DNA from: Zhengitettix transpicula
Taxonomy: Eukaryota; Arthropoda; Insecta; Orthoptera; Tetrigidae
Direction of reading: 5' to 3'
Assembly (NCBI GenBank): GCA_037074705.1
Contig: CM073590.1
Location: forward strand, 222,338,246-222,402,245
Length of the DNA: 64,000 nt
Position numbers and translations under genes: made by a program. This document shows, in pieces, positions 48,060 through 59,765 of this stretch. The notes beneath the pieces were generated by a model. The model did not search any database, was not told where the DNA came from, and saw nothing but the letters and a program-made list of their open reading frames with translations. Within the stretch, counting starts at the first letter, position 1. The number at the start of each line of letters is the position of its first letter.

Positions 48060-49210
48060 ATCACTTTAACTAGGAATATGCTAGTCTCTTCAAAAGTATA
48101 AGTAGATATTTGTTTTCTTTAATATTGTTACTTCTTCCAGTATTATTATTAATATTTTTTATCTAGTTATAATCCCTTGCAAATATATACTCTTTCAGAA
48201 AGATTTTACTATAATTTTATTTTTTTGCGTATTATTGCGCTTATTTCCATACTTCTCTAACTGAGAACTATGCATTCGAATGTACAAATGTTGCCGTTCT
48301 TTGTTTGTCGCAAAATCAATTTACTATATGCAGGACTGTACCTTCACGACCATTACTACGCGGTGTAATTACTGGATCCTCATATAACACACACTAAAGT
48401 TAATTAACTGTGTAGGGACCGTTATTTATGGTAAATTCTTTCGGCCAGATTCTCTCCACATTTACCGTGACATTCTGAGCTTTACTTAAACTGCAAAATG
48501 GGTATAAAATTAATAATTATTCAAATTAGGCATATAGACCTATAAAATATGACAATTATCCTTAATAGACAACAAGTAATTTTCAAATGTTTCTCGATGT
48601 ATGAGTATTATGGGGTATTTTCTCCTATTATTCATATGCATACTAAAAATTGCCATTATATAATTATTCGAAAATTTATACTTTTTCTCTCTCCACTTGA
48701 ATACTCAAATTAATACATTTTGACAGAGGCACGGACTATACAAAAAATTTATTAAATACTGAAAAAAATAACATTAGTTCTAATAAAGGTGTTCAACTCT
48801 TATGAGACGAATTACATAACTAGTTTCGTCATTACGAAATTACTGATATGTGTCTTTAAAAATATTATTCTCCTCTAATTGTGAAAGTTACTTACTTTAT
48901 TTCGAGAGTGCTTTACGGGTCATTCATATACATTTTCGAACTTTTCATCCGCTACTTAGTTCATATTTTAATAGAATCTCTGCCTAAAATTTCCTATTTC
49001 TATGTTTTATAGGTTTCTATTTCTAATAACATTATAATTACACCACGAAACATACAAACGATGGTCATCTTTTTGAGCAATGTAAAATATGTTTGATTGG
49101 ACTTTAATGGAAATGGATATAAAAAATAATAACAGCAGAGAAGCGAATATAAAATATGTAAATAGGCGAAGTATGTTATGTCATCATGCAGGTCTATATA
49201 GCTCTCGCGA
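48060..49210. other. intergenic, no gene seen
   Basis: AT-rich sequence; an 87-codon minus-strand frame at 49000-49263 is without recognisable features and runs into the family A fragment. Confidence 0.4.
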
Positions 49211-49215
49211 CCGAG

Positions 49216-49294
49216 AACCCGACCTACCTTATGTAGGTTTCTCTTTGGTTTTCCCTGCATCATATTTAGGCTAATTGCGGGTGGGTTCTTTAGA
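49216..49294 (+). repeat. family A repeat, short internal fragment
   Basis: CCCGACCTACCTTATGTAGG, then TTTTCCCTGCATCATATTTA and GGCTAATTGCGGGTGGG match the middle of the family with several changes. Both ends are missing. Confidence 0.65.
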
Positions 49295-49299
49295 CTATT

Positions 49300-49462
49300 G
49301 AAAGGGACTCTTATTTACAGTCACATGAATGGTTAAGGTCAAAAGCGACTTTCTACACTTGGTCGGGGAACAAATGAGAGTTCCTCAGTATTGAAACGCA
49401 CTTACCATCAACATCCACGTCTCCGCCGGGATTCGACCCCGCAGTGACGCTGAGGAACCCTT
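49300..49462 (-). repeat. tRNA-like SINE fragment
   Basis: On the minus strand GGGGTCGAATCCCGG (about 49420-49434) is a B-box-like sequence with a short T-arm stem. The flanks are GTTCCTCAGCGTCACTGC upstream and GAGACGTGGATGTTGATGG downstream. A direct A-tail was not recognised. Polymerase III-derived retroposon is the likely class. Confidence 0.4.
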
Positions 49463-49564
49463 GTTATCGTTGGCCATTATTTTTCCCTCTCAGCATCTCT
49501 CCTTTCCACTTTTATTACTTCAATTATTTATTTTTTACCCTCCAAAAATTCTAGCTCTGAATTT

Positions 49565-49604
49565 GTACAATTTTATTGCGTATAGTACAATTTTATTGCG
49601 TATA
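49565..49604. repeat. 20-bp tandem duplication
   Basis: GTACAATTTTATTGCGTATA occurs twice, head to tail, without a mismatch. Confidence 0.95.
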
Positions 49605-49609
49605 GATGT

Positions 49610-50311
49610 ATGTTTCAGCAGATTATCAGTTTTTATTTATCTCAATAATTTACTGTGTTATATTTCCTATCAATTACACGTCGTCAATTCCAAATAAAAT
49701 GCATTTATATCCAGTTCCCAATTGAACATTATTTAGCACGGTCCGAATTATTATGTAATAATTTTACCGCACTTGAGGAACTCTAAAAATGTCCAAAATA
49801 TAATTGTATAATAATAATTATAAAAGATTTTCTGTACAATGCCGAGTATTTGTTTATATTATTCTATTATACTTCATAAATTATAAATATAAACTATAGG
49901 CTTTCATTTATAAAGAGGCCACAAACTGATGCAGTCATATATTATTTAAAAATCAAAAATACTTAAATATTTTTTAACCAACACAAGCCTGCACAATTAT
50001 TATTCCTCGTTCTTTGAAATTTCACTTGTAATGCGAGACATGAGGATGTAACTATTTGAATAATTTAGATGTCCTGATGCTCATGTCTTAAATGACTGTA
50101 ATGTATTTAGAATAGATGTATATATATTTAGATTTATTTATTAATTCCATTAGTTTTCTACTGAGAAAATGGGAAAAGTCAGAGAATTATAAGATACCAA
50201 TCAAGTTTAGAAAATACAGAAATGAAGAACAGAGAGACACTCAAAAAATTAATAAAAACCTATATAAGCATATTAAATATATATAAAATAATAAATTAGA
50301 CTAAAATATAC

Positions 50312-50312
<1 letters not shown>
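49610..50312. other. intergenic, no gene seen
   Basis: AT-rich sequence with no supported frame. Confidence 0.4.

Positions 50313-50345
<33 letters not shown>
50313..50345. repeat. (TA)n microsatellite
   Basis: About 16 TA units with minor interruption at the edges. Confidence 0.95.
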
Positions 50346-50348
<3 letters not shown>

Positions 50349-50513
50349 GTCAGTTTCAAAATGTGAAAAAAATTAAAATAGATAATATGTAAATGATTTA
50401 GACATAATCTTAAAGGAAGAAGTATTTAAAATGGTTAAAATTTGAAGAATATTCAAATCGAGATTTCATTTAACATTTTACTACTTTTATTATACACTTA
50501 TTATTCACGTTTT

Positions 50514-51010
50514 ATCATCTGGAAAGGTGATAGCCACTGTATTTTGGAATTCTCAGGGAATAATATTAATAGATTTATCGAAAGAGCACAACCATAACTG
50601 GGCTCTATTATGCTGCTCTGTTGGATCGATTGAAACGGGTGCTGATTGAGAAACGACCAAGATTGGCGCGCAAGAAAGTGCTTTTTCACCAGGACAATGC
50701 GCCAGCGCACACACAAGCAGTCTCAATGGCGAAAGTGTACGAGTTGGGATTCTAATTGGTGTCTCATCCACCCTATTCACCAGATCTAGTCACCAAGTGA
50801 CTTCTTCTTGTTCCCGAACTTCAAAATTCGTCTTTTTGGGAAGAAATTTTCATGAAATGAAGAAGTGATCGAGGCCGTGACGGAGTATTTTGCAGAGTTT
50901 AACAAAACCTATTTTTGTGATGGGTTGATAAAATTGGAAACTCGCTGGGTCAAGTGTTTAGCCAAGGAAGGAGACTGTGTTGAGAAATATAGTAAGTTTT
51001 CTAAAAAAAA
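50514..51010 (+). pseudogene. mariner transposase, C-terminal two thirds, broken
   Basis: Mariner transposases cut and paste DNA using three aspartates (DD34D). Here the plus strand reads SGKVIATVFWNSQGIILID, a frame change, YYAALLDRLKRVLIEKRPRL, then HQDNAPAHT with the second aspartate at 50693-50695. HPPYSPDL follows and, after a one-base insertion, PSDFFLFPN with the third aspartate at 50799-50801. Counting across the insertion leaves 34 residues between the two aspartates, as the family requires. The C-terminus (IEAVTEYFAEFNKTYF, LETRWVKCLAKEGDCVEKY) is intact to about 51000. Two frame changes and a stop at LGF break the gene. The N-terminal DNA-binding part and the first aspartate are missing. 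Terminal repeats were not recognised. Confidence 0.85.
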
Positions 51011-51041
51011 ATTATTTTTGTTATATTTTTACCAGACTTAT

Positions 51042-51044
<3 letters not shown>

Positions 51045-51090
<46 letters not shown>
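51045..51090. repeat. (TA)n microsatellite beside mariner
   Basis: About 23 TA units, 35 bases after the mariner coding end. Mariner inserts at TA, so the neighbourhood may be cause or coincidence. Confidence 0.95.
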
Positions 51091-51094
<4 letters not shown>

Positions 51095-51123
51095 ATACGA
51101 AGTTTGGTAGATATACTTGTTGA

Positions 51124-51376
51124 TAAGAATTAGTCACGGAGGTAGAAAGATAAGCAAATAAATAGACACGAAGCTAGGCATATAAGTAGGGAGATAGAGA
51201 AAATATAAAGGTATGAAGCCAGGAAGACAGGTTAATAAGTACACAGATTGATGGGCAGGAAAGTAGATACTTATTTGGTATACAAGTGCGAAGATAAGAA
51301 GAATTTTACATAAGTAGGTAAATAAGTACATAGGTTGGTTTGCTGGCAGGTATTCACGTAATCACGTTTTGTACGT

Positions 51377-51410
<34 letters not shown>

Positions 51411-51545
51411 CGAGGCAGATTGGTGGATAGATCGATCTAATAGATAGATTGATCTCGAGAGTGGTATATAGACAGAAATAGAGAGTGGGAGAGATTGAGG
51501 GAGTGTGAGAGAGCGAGTGTTTCGTGTTAGTGAATAGCAGCCCTG
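51124..51545. repeat. degenerate purine-rich simple sequence with (GT)n core
   Basis: Irregular GATA/AAGTAGGTAG-type repeats (51124-51345), a pure (GT)n run at 51379-51408, then GATAGATCGATC and GAGA-rich units to about 51545. The strand asymmetry (few C) extends over more than 400 bases. A 65-codon frame on the other strand (51134-51331) is a by-product of the repeat. Confidence 0.7.
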
Positions 51546-51740
51546 TGCCGTGGCCCTGAAAGCTGCTACAGGGACACTTTTTCCCCGCGGGCAGGCGGAT
51601 TAATAATTAGTGTTGGCAGCCGTGGCCTTGGAGGGCGACCTCGCACGGGCTCGACGCCACGACCTCCCACGCCAAGGCCACGCCAGGGAAGTCCGCCTCA
51701 ACCGGGGAAGACCCTTCAGACCGCTCCGTTTCATCAACAT
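51546..51740. other. GC-rich pocket with an 11-bp hairpin
   Basis: CGTGGCCTTGG at 51621-51631 is exactly complementary to CCAAGGCCACG at 51672-51682, leaving a 40-base loop. The pocket is rich in CpG (GGGCGACCTCGCACGGGC) amid AT-rich DNA. It could be part of an exon, a promoter or a structured RNA. No frame is decisive. Confidence 0.4.
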
Positions 51741-51744
51741 CAAA

Positions 51745-52974
51745 TACAATCAGACGCTCTAATATATAATCTACAATTACGAAGTATAAAGCTCATTGCG
51801 ACATCAAAACATTCACTCGAGCGACTACTGCATTCTAAAAAGTTTATCCGTTGCTCAGAACGTACCAAAAATTAAGCAACTACTTCAACTTTATAATCGC
51901 CTTATTGATATTCTTAGTAACAGGAAAATTATGTAATATAATAACAGCTTATATAAATATTTCAATTTAAATCTAATTTTGCTTTAACCAATTATTTATA
52001 AAGAAGCGATTCCATTTATTTTAGTTTATTCGTGGTATTATACAAATCAATTCAAAGGCTAAACTTTCATTGACTTTAAATTCACAATATATTCTTAATT
52101 TCACTGGAAGAATTGTAACGCTAAGAACTATAGTTGTGATTAACGTAACGACTCGTTTTCTTTTTCCAATACTGCAGTTAAAAAATTAGATATTATTTCT
52201 ATTTGAAGAGTTTGGGAAGATTAAAGTCTCTCTGCGTGACGTCAGAAATCTTTAAGCCACTGTAACTTGAGGTTACATGCTGTAGAACAAGGTCCAAGAA
52301 GCGATATCAACCTTTATGATAAATTCGCGTTTGATAGTAATTACTAGGCTTTACCTGATTTATGGTAGCTAACTAGGCCCTTGCGTCGGTCTTGAAGGTT
52401 TCGTGGCTGTGAACTCTAGGCCCTGTGTGCTCTCAAGGTTCCCTTGCATCATTGCTGTAATATGACACAAACAGGGCAACGCACGCCTATGGTCAAATGT
52501 TCGATCCTGTATTGAAACTATTTGCCTGCAACATCACTCTTGACGAAACATGGCGGAACACTAACATACGAAGTTCATAATTTAATACAAACAATTAAGC
52601 AATTAAATTTACTGAAACGAGGTTATTTTAAATTACCTAATAAAAACATATGAAGAAACTACGTTAAATATATATTAAAATTGTATCAAACTCTATTAAT
52701 ATAAGGCATATTTATTTGTAAAGGAATGTAGATATCATTAACATGAAGAATGCTAGATTGTTAACACCAAGCTTCTGGTCACTGACACATGACACACTGT
52801 ATTTTTTCTGATAATAATCTTTACTATAAGCGCCATAAACTAGTCAAATACCCGCTGCGGTTTTTCTTAAAAAAAAAACTATAGTAGAAATACAACTTGC
52901 TATGGTTGAGTGAAGGTGAAGAAGTAAATAATTATTCTTACAAGTGTTGATAGGCAAACAACGCTCAGACAGTC
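51745..52974. other. intergenic, no gene seen
   Basis: A patch at about 52360-52520 (AGGCCCTTGCGTCGGTCTTG and GGGCAACGCACG) looks like an old repeat, with approximate inverted similarity between its ends, but I cannot assign it to a family. Confidence 0.4.
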
Positions 52975-52986
52975 GGGGGGGGGGGG
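52975..52986. repeat. poly-G run
   Basis: Twelve consecutive G bases. Confidence 0.9.
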
Positions 52987-53077
52987 TTCAATTAGAAGTT
53001 CATTATTCCGTCTTATTTATTGTTCTTTCTGAAATGTTAAAACATTAAAAAATTAGGGAACCAATAATAAAAAAAAT

Positions 53078-53215
53078 ATTGATGTCCCTAAATATGATCA
53101 ATAGATAGTGATAATATAAATACCACACAACGTTTCTGGAATCCTTGTTACTTTCTCCAGGTGAGCCTAGAACGACACAACTATACTTATTTTCTCTGTC
53201 TTTCTTATTATTAAT
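53078..53215 (-). repeat. fold-back family, one-armed copy
   Basis: GATAGTGATAATATAAATAC and ACCACACAACGTTTCTGGAA match the left arm of the 15.1-kb element. On the minus strand the core is CTGGAGA with GAAACGTTGTGTGG downstream. The loop side (CCTAGAACGACACAACTATA) also matches, but the second arm is gone. Confidence 0.65.
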
Positions 53216-56200
53216 TTTCAATCAGACGTATTTTTTTTTTCATTTCAAGATCACTAGACATGATCAAGATGTCGAATATTCAACAGGAATTTTATTGTGA
53301 CAGTATGATATTTAACACGACTTTTTTACAATAAGTTTAAAATTGTGCAACAGAACAATAACCGTTACATTCAATTATGGTGTGTTAGTGATAGATAAAC
53401 TGTGACACAATGACGTGTTCCGCTCTTACGTCACTTCTGGGCGGAAAGGTTACTCCACGCAACTTAGAAAGATAAGTAGTTAATTTTATCGAACATTTTT
53501 GGTCTGAAATAATGTTTTAGTAACATCGAGGAGTCTTAACGAGTATTTTTTTAACACGATTTAAATGAGAATTTTTGTATTGAATTAAAACTTTATTACT
53601 TAAATCTCCTACAGCGGTTGAATTTTGTAGAATATTTTATTGGAAGTTACACAGTGATAGTAACATATATACCAGGGATAACTCCAGTAGTTCCACCTCT
53701 GTGTTGATGTGTCAATCACTCTGTTTTTCTTAGTAAATATATGATTATATGTAATAATTTCAATAATGTAGTATATATAACTACAAACGTTTAACGTAGC
53801 CGAATAATAAAATACTGTTTTTATATTTACTAACCCGAAAAAAATGATTTACAGTGTATCCGTAACACATTGAGTAGAACTTAGTTTGGGTACATAAGCC
53901 GCGGTCTTTCACGAGATGGAAGCAACATGGCGTGTAGATCTCCTCGTCAGCTTGTCACGAATATTATGTCAATAATACCGCATAATAATATATGAAATCT
54001 CCGTCGTACACAAAATGAGGTAACCAGGCGACAAAATCATTTGAAAAATAATTTTTCTTAATTAATAATATCTAATGACCGAAAACTCAGATAATAATTA
54101 ATTATAAAAAATTCCTTTTCATCATTATGAAGAAAATATTCTCTCGCTTCAAACTGAGTGAAAAGATATCGTCTTCTAGCAAGCTGACACATAATTATAT
54201 TAATAATAATTTCTAATACACTTCGGCTCTTCCACAAGCCGTGGACCTCATCTTCAACGAGATGGAAGGTAGTAAACACGTTATGAGGTCCACGTTTTGT
54301 TTTTGTTAACATAAAAAAATGATCAAGTAATTTTTGTTTATATTTAATTCTTAACTGACTTCTTGGGCATTATATATTAATAATTCTCAGTGTCAGTCAG
54401 AACTGTAAATTTTTCGTAATGATGACACAAAGTGACCCGGAATTTTAGTATGCGATTGGGACGCTGATTGGGACGAAATTTTTGACTGACTCCACTAAGT
54501 AACACCACTATGGGTAAGTTATATTTACTTAACTTTTAATTCACTTCAATATGTTGTTTATTCGGTTTCTAATATTGTGCTGATTATTTTAATTATTTTT
54601 TTTTCAATACTTCGAGTATATACGGGTGCAAGTTGTTAAAAAATATTTTTATACCTTGCTTTAGAAACTCTCGCTTTTGTAATTTAAATTTTTCCGAGTC
54701 TCGACTCTGGCATACGATTAACCGTCTTATATCGAATTATCGCTCTCAGCCTTGAGGAATGGCAGATAGAACTAGGTTTGCATGAGAAATTATTAATATG
54801 GCGGTTATGTTTTAATTTAACGTGAAGCTTCCGACCGAGATAGGGAACAGTCTGTTGACATTATACGAACTGAAGTCGTAGTTCCGTCACACAATGCAAT
54901 TTTATGTTCCATCTTAGGTAGATTAAAATGCAAATTTATTTATATTTTTATTATGTTAGCACAGTTTCTTCTAACATTTGGAATTTATAAGATTTTTAGG
55001 ATGAAAATTAATAGTTGTTTTAATTGTAGGCAAACTAATGATATAAAAACTAGTAACTCCATGACTAACCTTTTTAGTCAACCTACGACAAATGGAATTA
55101 ATATATCTTAGTATAGACTCAAAGAGTAGTTTTTTACATATATATTACGACAGAAATCTTAACGTTATCACGTTTCAGATTTAATTTGCGCGATGAGGAA
55201 ATTCGTATTGTCCTAGTATAGTACCGATTTTATTTCGGGGAGGGAATAAATATTAGATAGATACTTTATATACATGTTTTAAATAATAATATCAACAGTA
55301 TGCGTTTATGCTGTTGTCGGCCCTCGAGGTTTTGCCATTGGTTTTCGTTTCCCCAAGGAGGGAATCAGGTTCCTTCAGAACGAAATCATGGCGCCCACCT
55401 CGGGAAATCTCGTGCTCGGCTAACAGTAACTCAAATATAGGAAACAAGAAAAAATATAAATATTTAAGGTTAGAATTAAAATTAAATATTTTCCTGTATT
55501 TTTTTTGGAGTGCGTGTTCTATTTAAAAAATAAATTTCAAAATCGATGAAAAGTTGTCGGAGTCGTAGTTGCGAACGAGTGTATCATCGAACGTTCAGTG
55601 AAGCGACAGGAAACGACATTCCGAGGTGAAATCCAAGCGAGGTGTTTGTGGGCCAAAATCTGAGTCCGTCAGAGTTTCTGGACGCTGGACGTGTGGTGAA
55701 GCGTGGCCTGCGAGACGAATTTCCCACAGCCATACTATTGGATTTTTGCTGCCGACCTTCGGAACCAGTTTGTCGTTATTGATTCGCCACGGGAAGCGAT
55801 CAATCTTTCTGACACTTCTGCGGTGGCTTAATGCTTGCTGAAACTCCTTCCTCTAGCCTGGAATAGAACTCAAGACTCTGCGCTCGGAAAACTTCGAGCC
55901 ATTGTGACTGCGCGGACTCCGCCTTGGAATTGACGAAAAGTTACCCTCGAAATGGTTTGGATTCTGAAAGAGGAAAATCGGATTCGTGGCTAAGCTCGAA
56001 TTAATTATAAAGTTTTATAATACTCTGTTTTATGTATATAAATAAATGTGTCTCTCTTTTTCTGTCGACTTAATCGCGACAATCTCAAAAACGGGTCAGC
56101 AAAATGATGTTTTATATTTTTATTTATACCTTCTCAGGGTGAAATATAGTCTATATAGTTTTCCGAATTTACAGTCAATAATGGCGGTGTCACAAAAAGT

Positions 56201-56310
56201 CAATAACAACATTTTCCGGATTAATAACAATTTCTTCATGATAAGCGCGTCACATACGCCCATTAACCTATTGCCGATTAAATTATAAATACTCACAAAA
56301 AATTCTAGCT
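53216..56310. other. intergenic with a GC-richer block, no gene seen
   Basis: AT-rich except at about 55300-55440 and 55550-55990, where GC rises and short plus-strand frames (72 and 71 codons) occur. No domain, signal peptide or strong splice site could be recognised. This may be an untranslated exon or promoter region. Confidence 0.4.
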
Positions 56311-56320
56311 TAATTTTTTA

Positions 56321-56662
56321 AGGTGTAGACAGGCTACGTATAGGGTAATCCAAAGAGTGGCAACTCCCCTCTAATAGCATAGGAAAAGGAGTGAAAGGGG
56401 GATGCAGAAAGGTAGAGGAAGGTAACCAAGGGCTAACTAGGGCCCCCGGGTTATGGTTTAAGGATCCTACCCGGCAATTCGCCTCAAAGTGATGCAGGGA
56501 AAACCCTAGAAAAACCTGCATCAGGTAGGTCGGGCATTGGGTACTTGTCCCACGCCCTTCCGATAGCGGGAGAGGGGTTTGCTGTGGGGTCGCATCTTTC
56601 CCTCCGCCGTGCCTTGACCGGTTTAGGAGGCAGCTGGCCGACTATTCCAATAGGAATGCCCA
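56321..56662 (-). repeat. family A repeat, variant-terminus copy
   Basis: A well-preserved minus-strand copy begins at AAGGTGTAGACAGGCTACGT, a different terminus from that of the 5, 20, 31 and 58-kb copies but like the inner terminus at 38.73 kb. It runs to ACTATTCCAATAGGAATGCC. The shared variant end supports a subfamily. A T run precedes it, and no target-site duplication is clear. Confidence 0.85.
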
Positions 56663-57429
56663 AAAAATGTCAACGAAGCTTAAATTTATTCCTACCATCC
56701 TGAAAACATTTCTGCGACGGAAAGCGGCTGCGTCTTCAACAGCAGAAATCTAAAAGTAGGAGAAGTTAATGACCTTTTTCTATATTGTAAAAAACAGCGA
56801 CGATGTATGCATAAATATTTCGTATACCAGATAAATCTGTGTGGCCATGTTTTTCCTAGTTTATCCGACTACTTCTCTAATTTGTGAGTGGTAAATTGCT
56901 CGGTATTCACAGGCCGCAAATTAAATTTTGTACGCGTCTAAATGTTTCCTTATTGTCTCCACGTCTCTATCACAAGGCCGACTGCAACCACAACTAAGCG
57001 AATCTAATAGACCTGGATGCACGCGGATAAGTCGTAGGCTAGTCATAATAAAACATTAACGTTTGCGCAAGGTTCTTTTTATTTTCGTTTCTAGTGTGAA
57101 GTTTATCAACAATAAGAATCCTATCGAAAACTTTTAAACGAATTTTCTTTAAATATTCGTATTGGTAACTAGACGTGCTTAATCTGTAAAATATCATTAT
57201 TTTTTCGGGCGATTGGTGCAGCTACACTTTATTAATTATATAACTGATCATAGTCTTAAAATGATCAAAGAAAACGAAACAACCGTGGAAAAACGTTTCT
57301 TCGTTTACAGATTAATAACACGAGGAGTGATTTACTTTAACTATACTAGAGACCTTACTATCGTAATATTAATAAATACATGGTTTTGAGACGTACAAGT
57401 AATTATAATGTTTATTGCAGAAAAATATT
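56663..57429. other. intergenic, no gene seen
   Basis: Mixed composition, no supported frame or known repeat. Confidence 0.4.
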
Positions 57430-57637
57430 GAATTTACAGCTACGTTTCGTCATAATTTAGAGCCACAACAGGTATGACAATGTTTAATATTTATTAAACT
57501 GCAATTTTTCGGTTACAACAGGTAAGGTAGTAGAGCAGAACCCTGCCTCTAAATTTTACTCATGGATTGTATACAAAATTAATAAAAATTGTCATACCTA
57601 ATGAAGTCTTAGAAGACGACTAAAAGCATTGTGAATT
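57430..57637. repeat. decayed fold-back repeat
   Basis: Inverted arms: CAACAGGTATGACAAT on the left and ATTGTCATACCTAATG on the right, continuing outward to GAATTTACAGC and the complement of GAATTCACAATGC. Left arm, minus strand, keeps GACGAAACGTAG. Right arm, plus strand, has CTAATGA and a perfect GTCTT/AAGAC hairpin. Neither arm has both core motifs intact. Confidence 0.5.
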
Positions 57638-57639
57638 CA

Positions 57640-58690
57640 ATTTTTAAGGTCACGTATTTTTTAAATATTATAATAGAGAATTCCCTTACGATTAACAACG
57701 TGATTAGTATTTAAATTACAAAATGTACGCTTTTGTGTAGAATTAAGTTTAAATTAAAATTTAATCTATCTTACAGTACATTTAATTAGAAAATATTTAG
57801 AAACATTTAAAGTTACATGTATTACATAATTTAAAATTCAGCGTAACGTACATTTCTTTACTTTCTTTACGAATCTCTTAACACGTATTATTAAATAAAC
57901 AATTTAAATCAGTTTTAAATAATAAACAGTTTAAGTAAATTAATTTATAACTCCTCTATTAACTTCCATAGTCGAAATGTTTCTTAAAAACAAAGCAAAT
58001 AAATATTGCGTAGTATTTTAAATAATACAGATGCGTTTTTATATAATATTCTAACTGATGTCCATTTTCTACTATTCTAAAATCTGTTATTAATGAATAC
58101 TGTTACAACAGTCTCAAGTGATTTTCTCTATGTTTGCGTACTTAATTACATTTTATTTTAGAATTTTCGCACCAAGTTTTTGCGGTGTTGTTTTTACTGT
58201 TTCTTCATCTGCTTATTTAACTGTCACCGGGAAAATGATCATTTATAGCGTTAAATAAAAATACAGCTCATGAGGAGTCTTAATGATGTTCCTCAAATAG
58301 GGAAACGTCATTTAAAAAAATGAAAGAGATATGGTAAATATTTTTACGTGATCTGTAAGAGAATTAAGTAATAAGACTAAAAAGGGAAAAGGAAGGGAAT
58401 GAAAATGTAACATAAAAAGATATAATCCCAGTTTTAACACAGTTGCGGAAGTTTTAGTGAGACAAAAACTGTCAAACATTGACAAATTTAAATTTAAAAA
58501 AAATACAAAGTCACTATACCGGGTAAATCTGAAATTTTGAAAACAATTTAAACTTATTACATGTTACATTTAATTATGTACTTATTACATATTACATTTA
58601 ATCATGTGTGTATATACATCTGAAGCTAATGTCTTTTTTTTGTTACTCGTCCACAGTCCTTTCATCAAAAATTTTATTCTTACATCCTAT
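57640..58690. other. intergenic, no gene seen
   Basis: Very AT-rich, with a possible decayed hammerhead-like relic near 57830-57890 (AAATTCAGCGTAACGTAC). No supported frame. Confidence 0.4.
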
Positions 58691-58792
58691 ATACCCTTCC
58701 GCATCCCCCCTTTCAAATCCCTTCCTATGCTATTAAAGGGGAGTTGCCCAATGTTGATTTCCCTTATGTAGCCTGTTGCCCTAAAAAAAAAT
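58691..58792 (+). repeat. family A repeat, 3' end only, with A tail
   Basis: About 100 bases of the family 3' end, from TACCCTTCCGCATCCCCCC through AAAGGGGAGTTGCCCAATG to TGTAGCCTGTTGCCCT, followed by nine A. Severe 5' truncation with the 3' end and tail kept is what LINE-driven retroposition produces. Confidence 0.85.
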
Positions 58793-58799
58793 GTTAAAC

Positions 58800-59639
58800 G
58801 GGTTGTCTAACCAACTACAATTGTGCCAATCTTTTAACCACCCTGTTACGTAGAACATATCCCGTCCCCTTGCTACAGAATATTATTCAATATTCGTTGA
58901 TGCAGTTGATAGAATCTTTCAGCTGTGATGATCATTATTTTATCAACCATGTTCAACGTAACAACACATTAATTCTAATATTTGTTAGCGAAGCAAGAGC
59001 CCCGCCAAACCGCGATGGCGTAAGCTTTTCGTAGAATATATGCAACGCGTCCGAGATAAATGATGATTTGTAGTTGTAAGGTGCAAATGTTGAACGTCGG
59101 AGTCTCAAAGGCGACCATTAATTCGCGTCAAGCTTCAATCACGACACCTCAAACGTAAGCGTTCGAAAACAATGCTTGGGAGTATTTGAGTGAGAGGCTC
59201 TTCTCGGAAACAATGCTTACGAAAATGGTAAATAAATTATGGGACTATTTGTATCAATTTACCATGCTTTAAGAATATTTCAGTCTTCTGACGTCACCCT
59301 AGGTTTTCCCCCCCAAGAAAACGCTTGTTTGGTGTTTCCACAAGGAAATCAAGCGAAGTGAAAGAAATGAAACCTTCAAAAGTTTCCACTCACTTGGCGG
59401 GGAAAGCACAATTTAAGATTAATTGTTATATATTTATTGTTAGTTCCAATAAACTTTATTTGAGGAAATAGGACCATTACGTAAAATTACAGACGTTACA
59501 AATGAAAATGCTATTTTAACCTATAATTAATAGAATTAAAAAGTATACAATTAAAATACAGTATTCAAGAACAGAAGAAATTCTTTAAATCGAAATATGA
59601 ATTAAATGAATTAAGCGTTCAGAATAAAAAAATCTAAAC
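58800..59639. other. intergenic, no gene seen
   Basis: Moderately GC-richer at about 58980-59200, without a supported frame. Confidence 0.4.
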
Positions 59640-59765
59640 CGGTCTAGTATCAAGCCCAGGACCTCCAATTGGTACGTGGTGGTTTTACCTTCTGGGCTAC
59701 TCTTCAGGTATGTCCATTGTATAGAGGTCTTTGATTCGATTCCTGGTCCGGGAATCCCGTTCCTT
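59640..59765. repeat. tRNA-like SINE fragment
   Basis: GATTCGATTCC at 59733-59743 is a near-consensus polymerase III B-box inside CTTTGATTCGATTCCTGG. The other side of the same patch, on the minus strand, has TAGCCCAGAAGGTAAAACCA and GAGGTCCTGGGCTTGAT, also tRNA-SINE-like. These may be two opposed fragments or an inverted dimer. No tail is clear. Confidence 0.4.
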
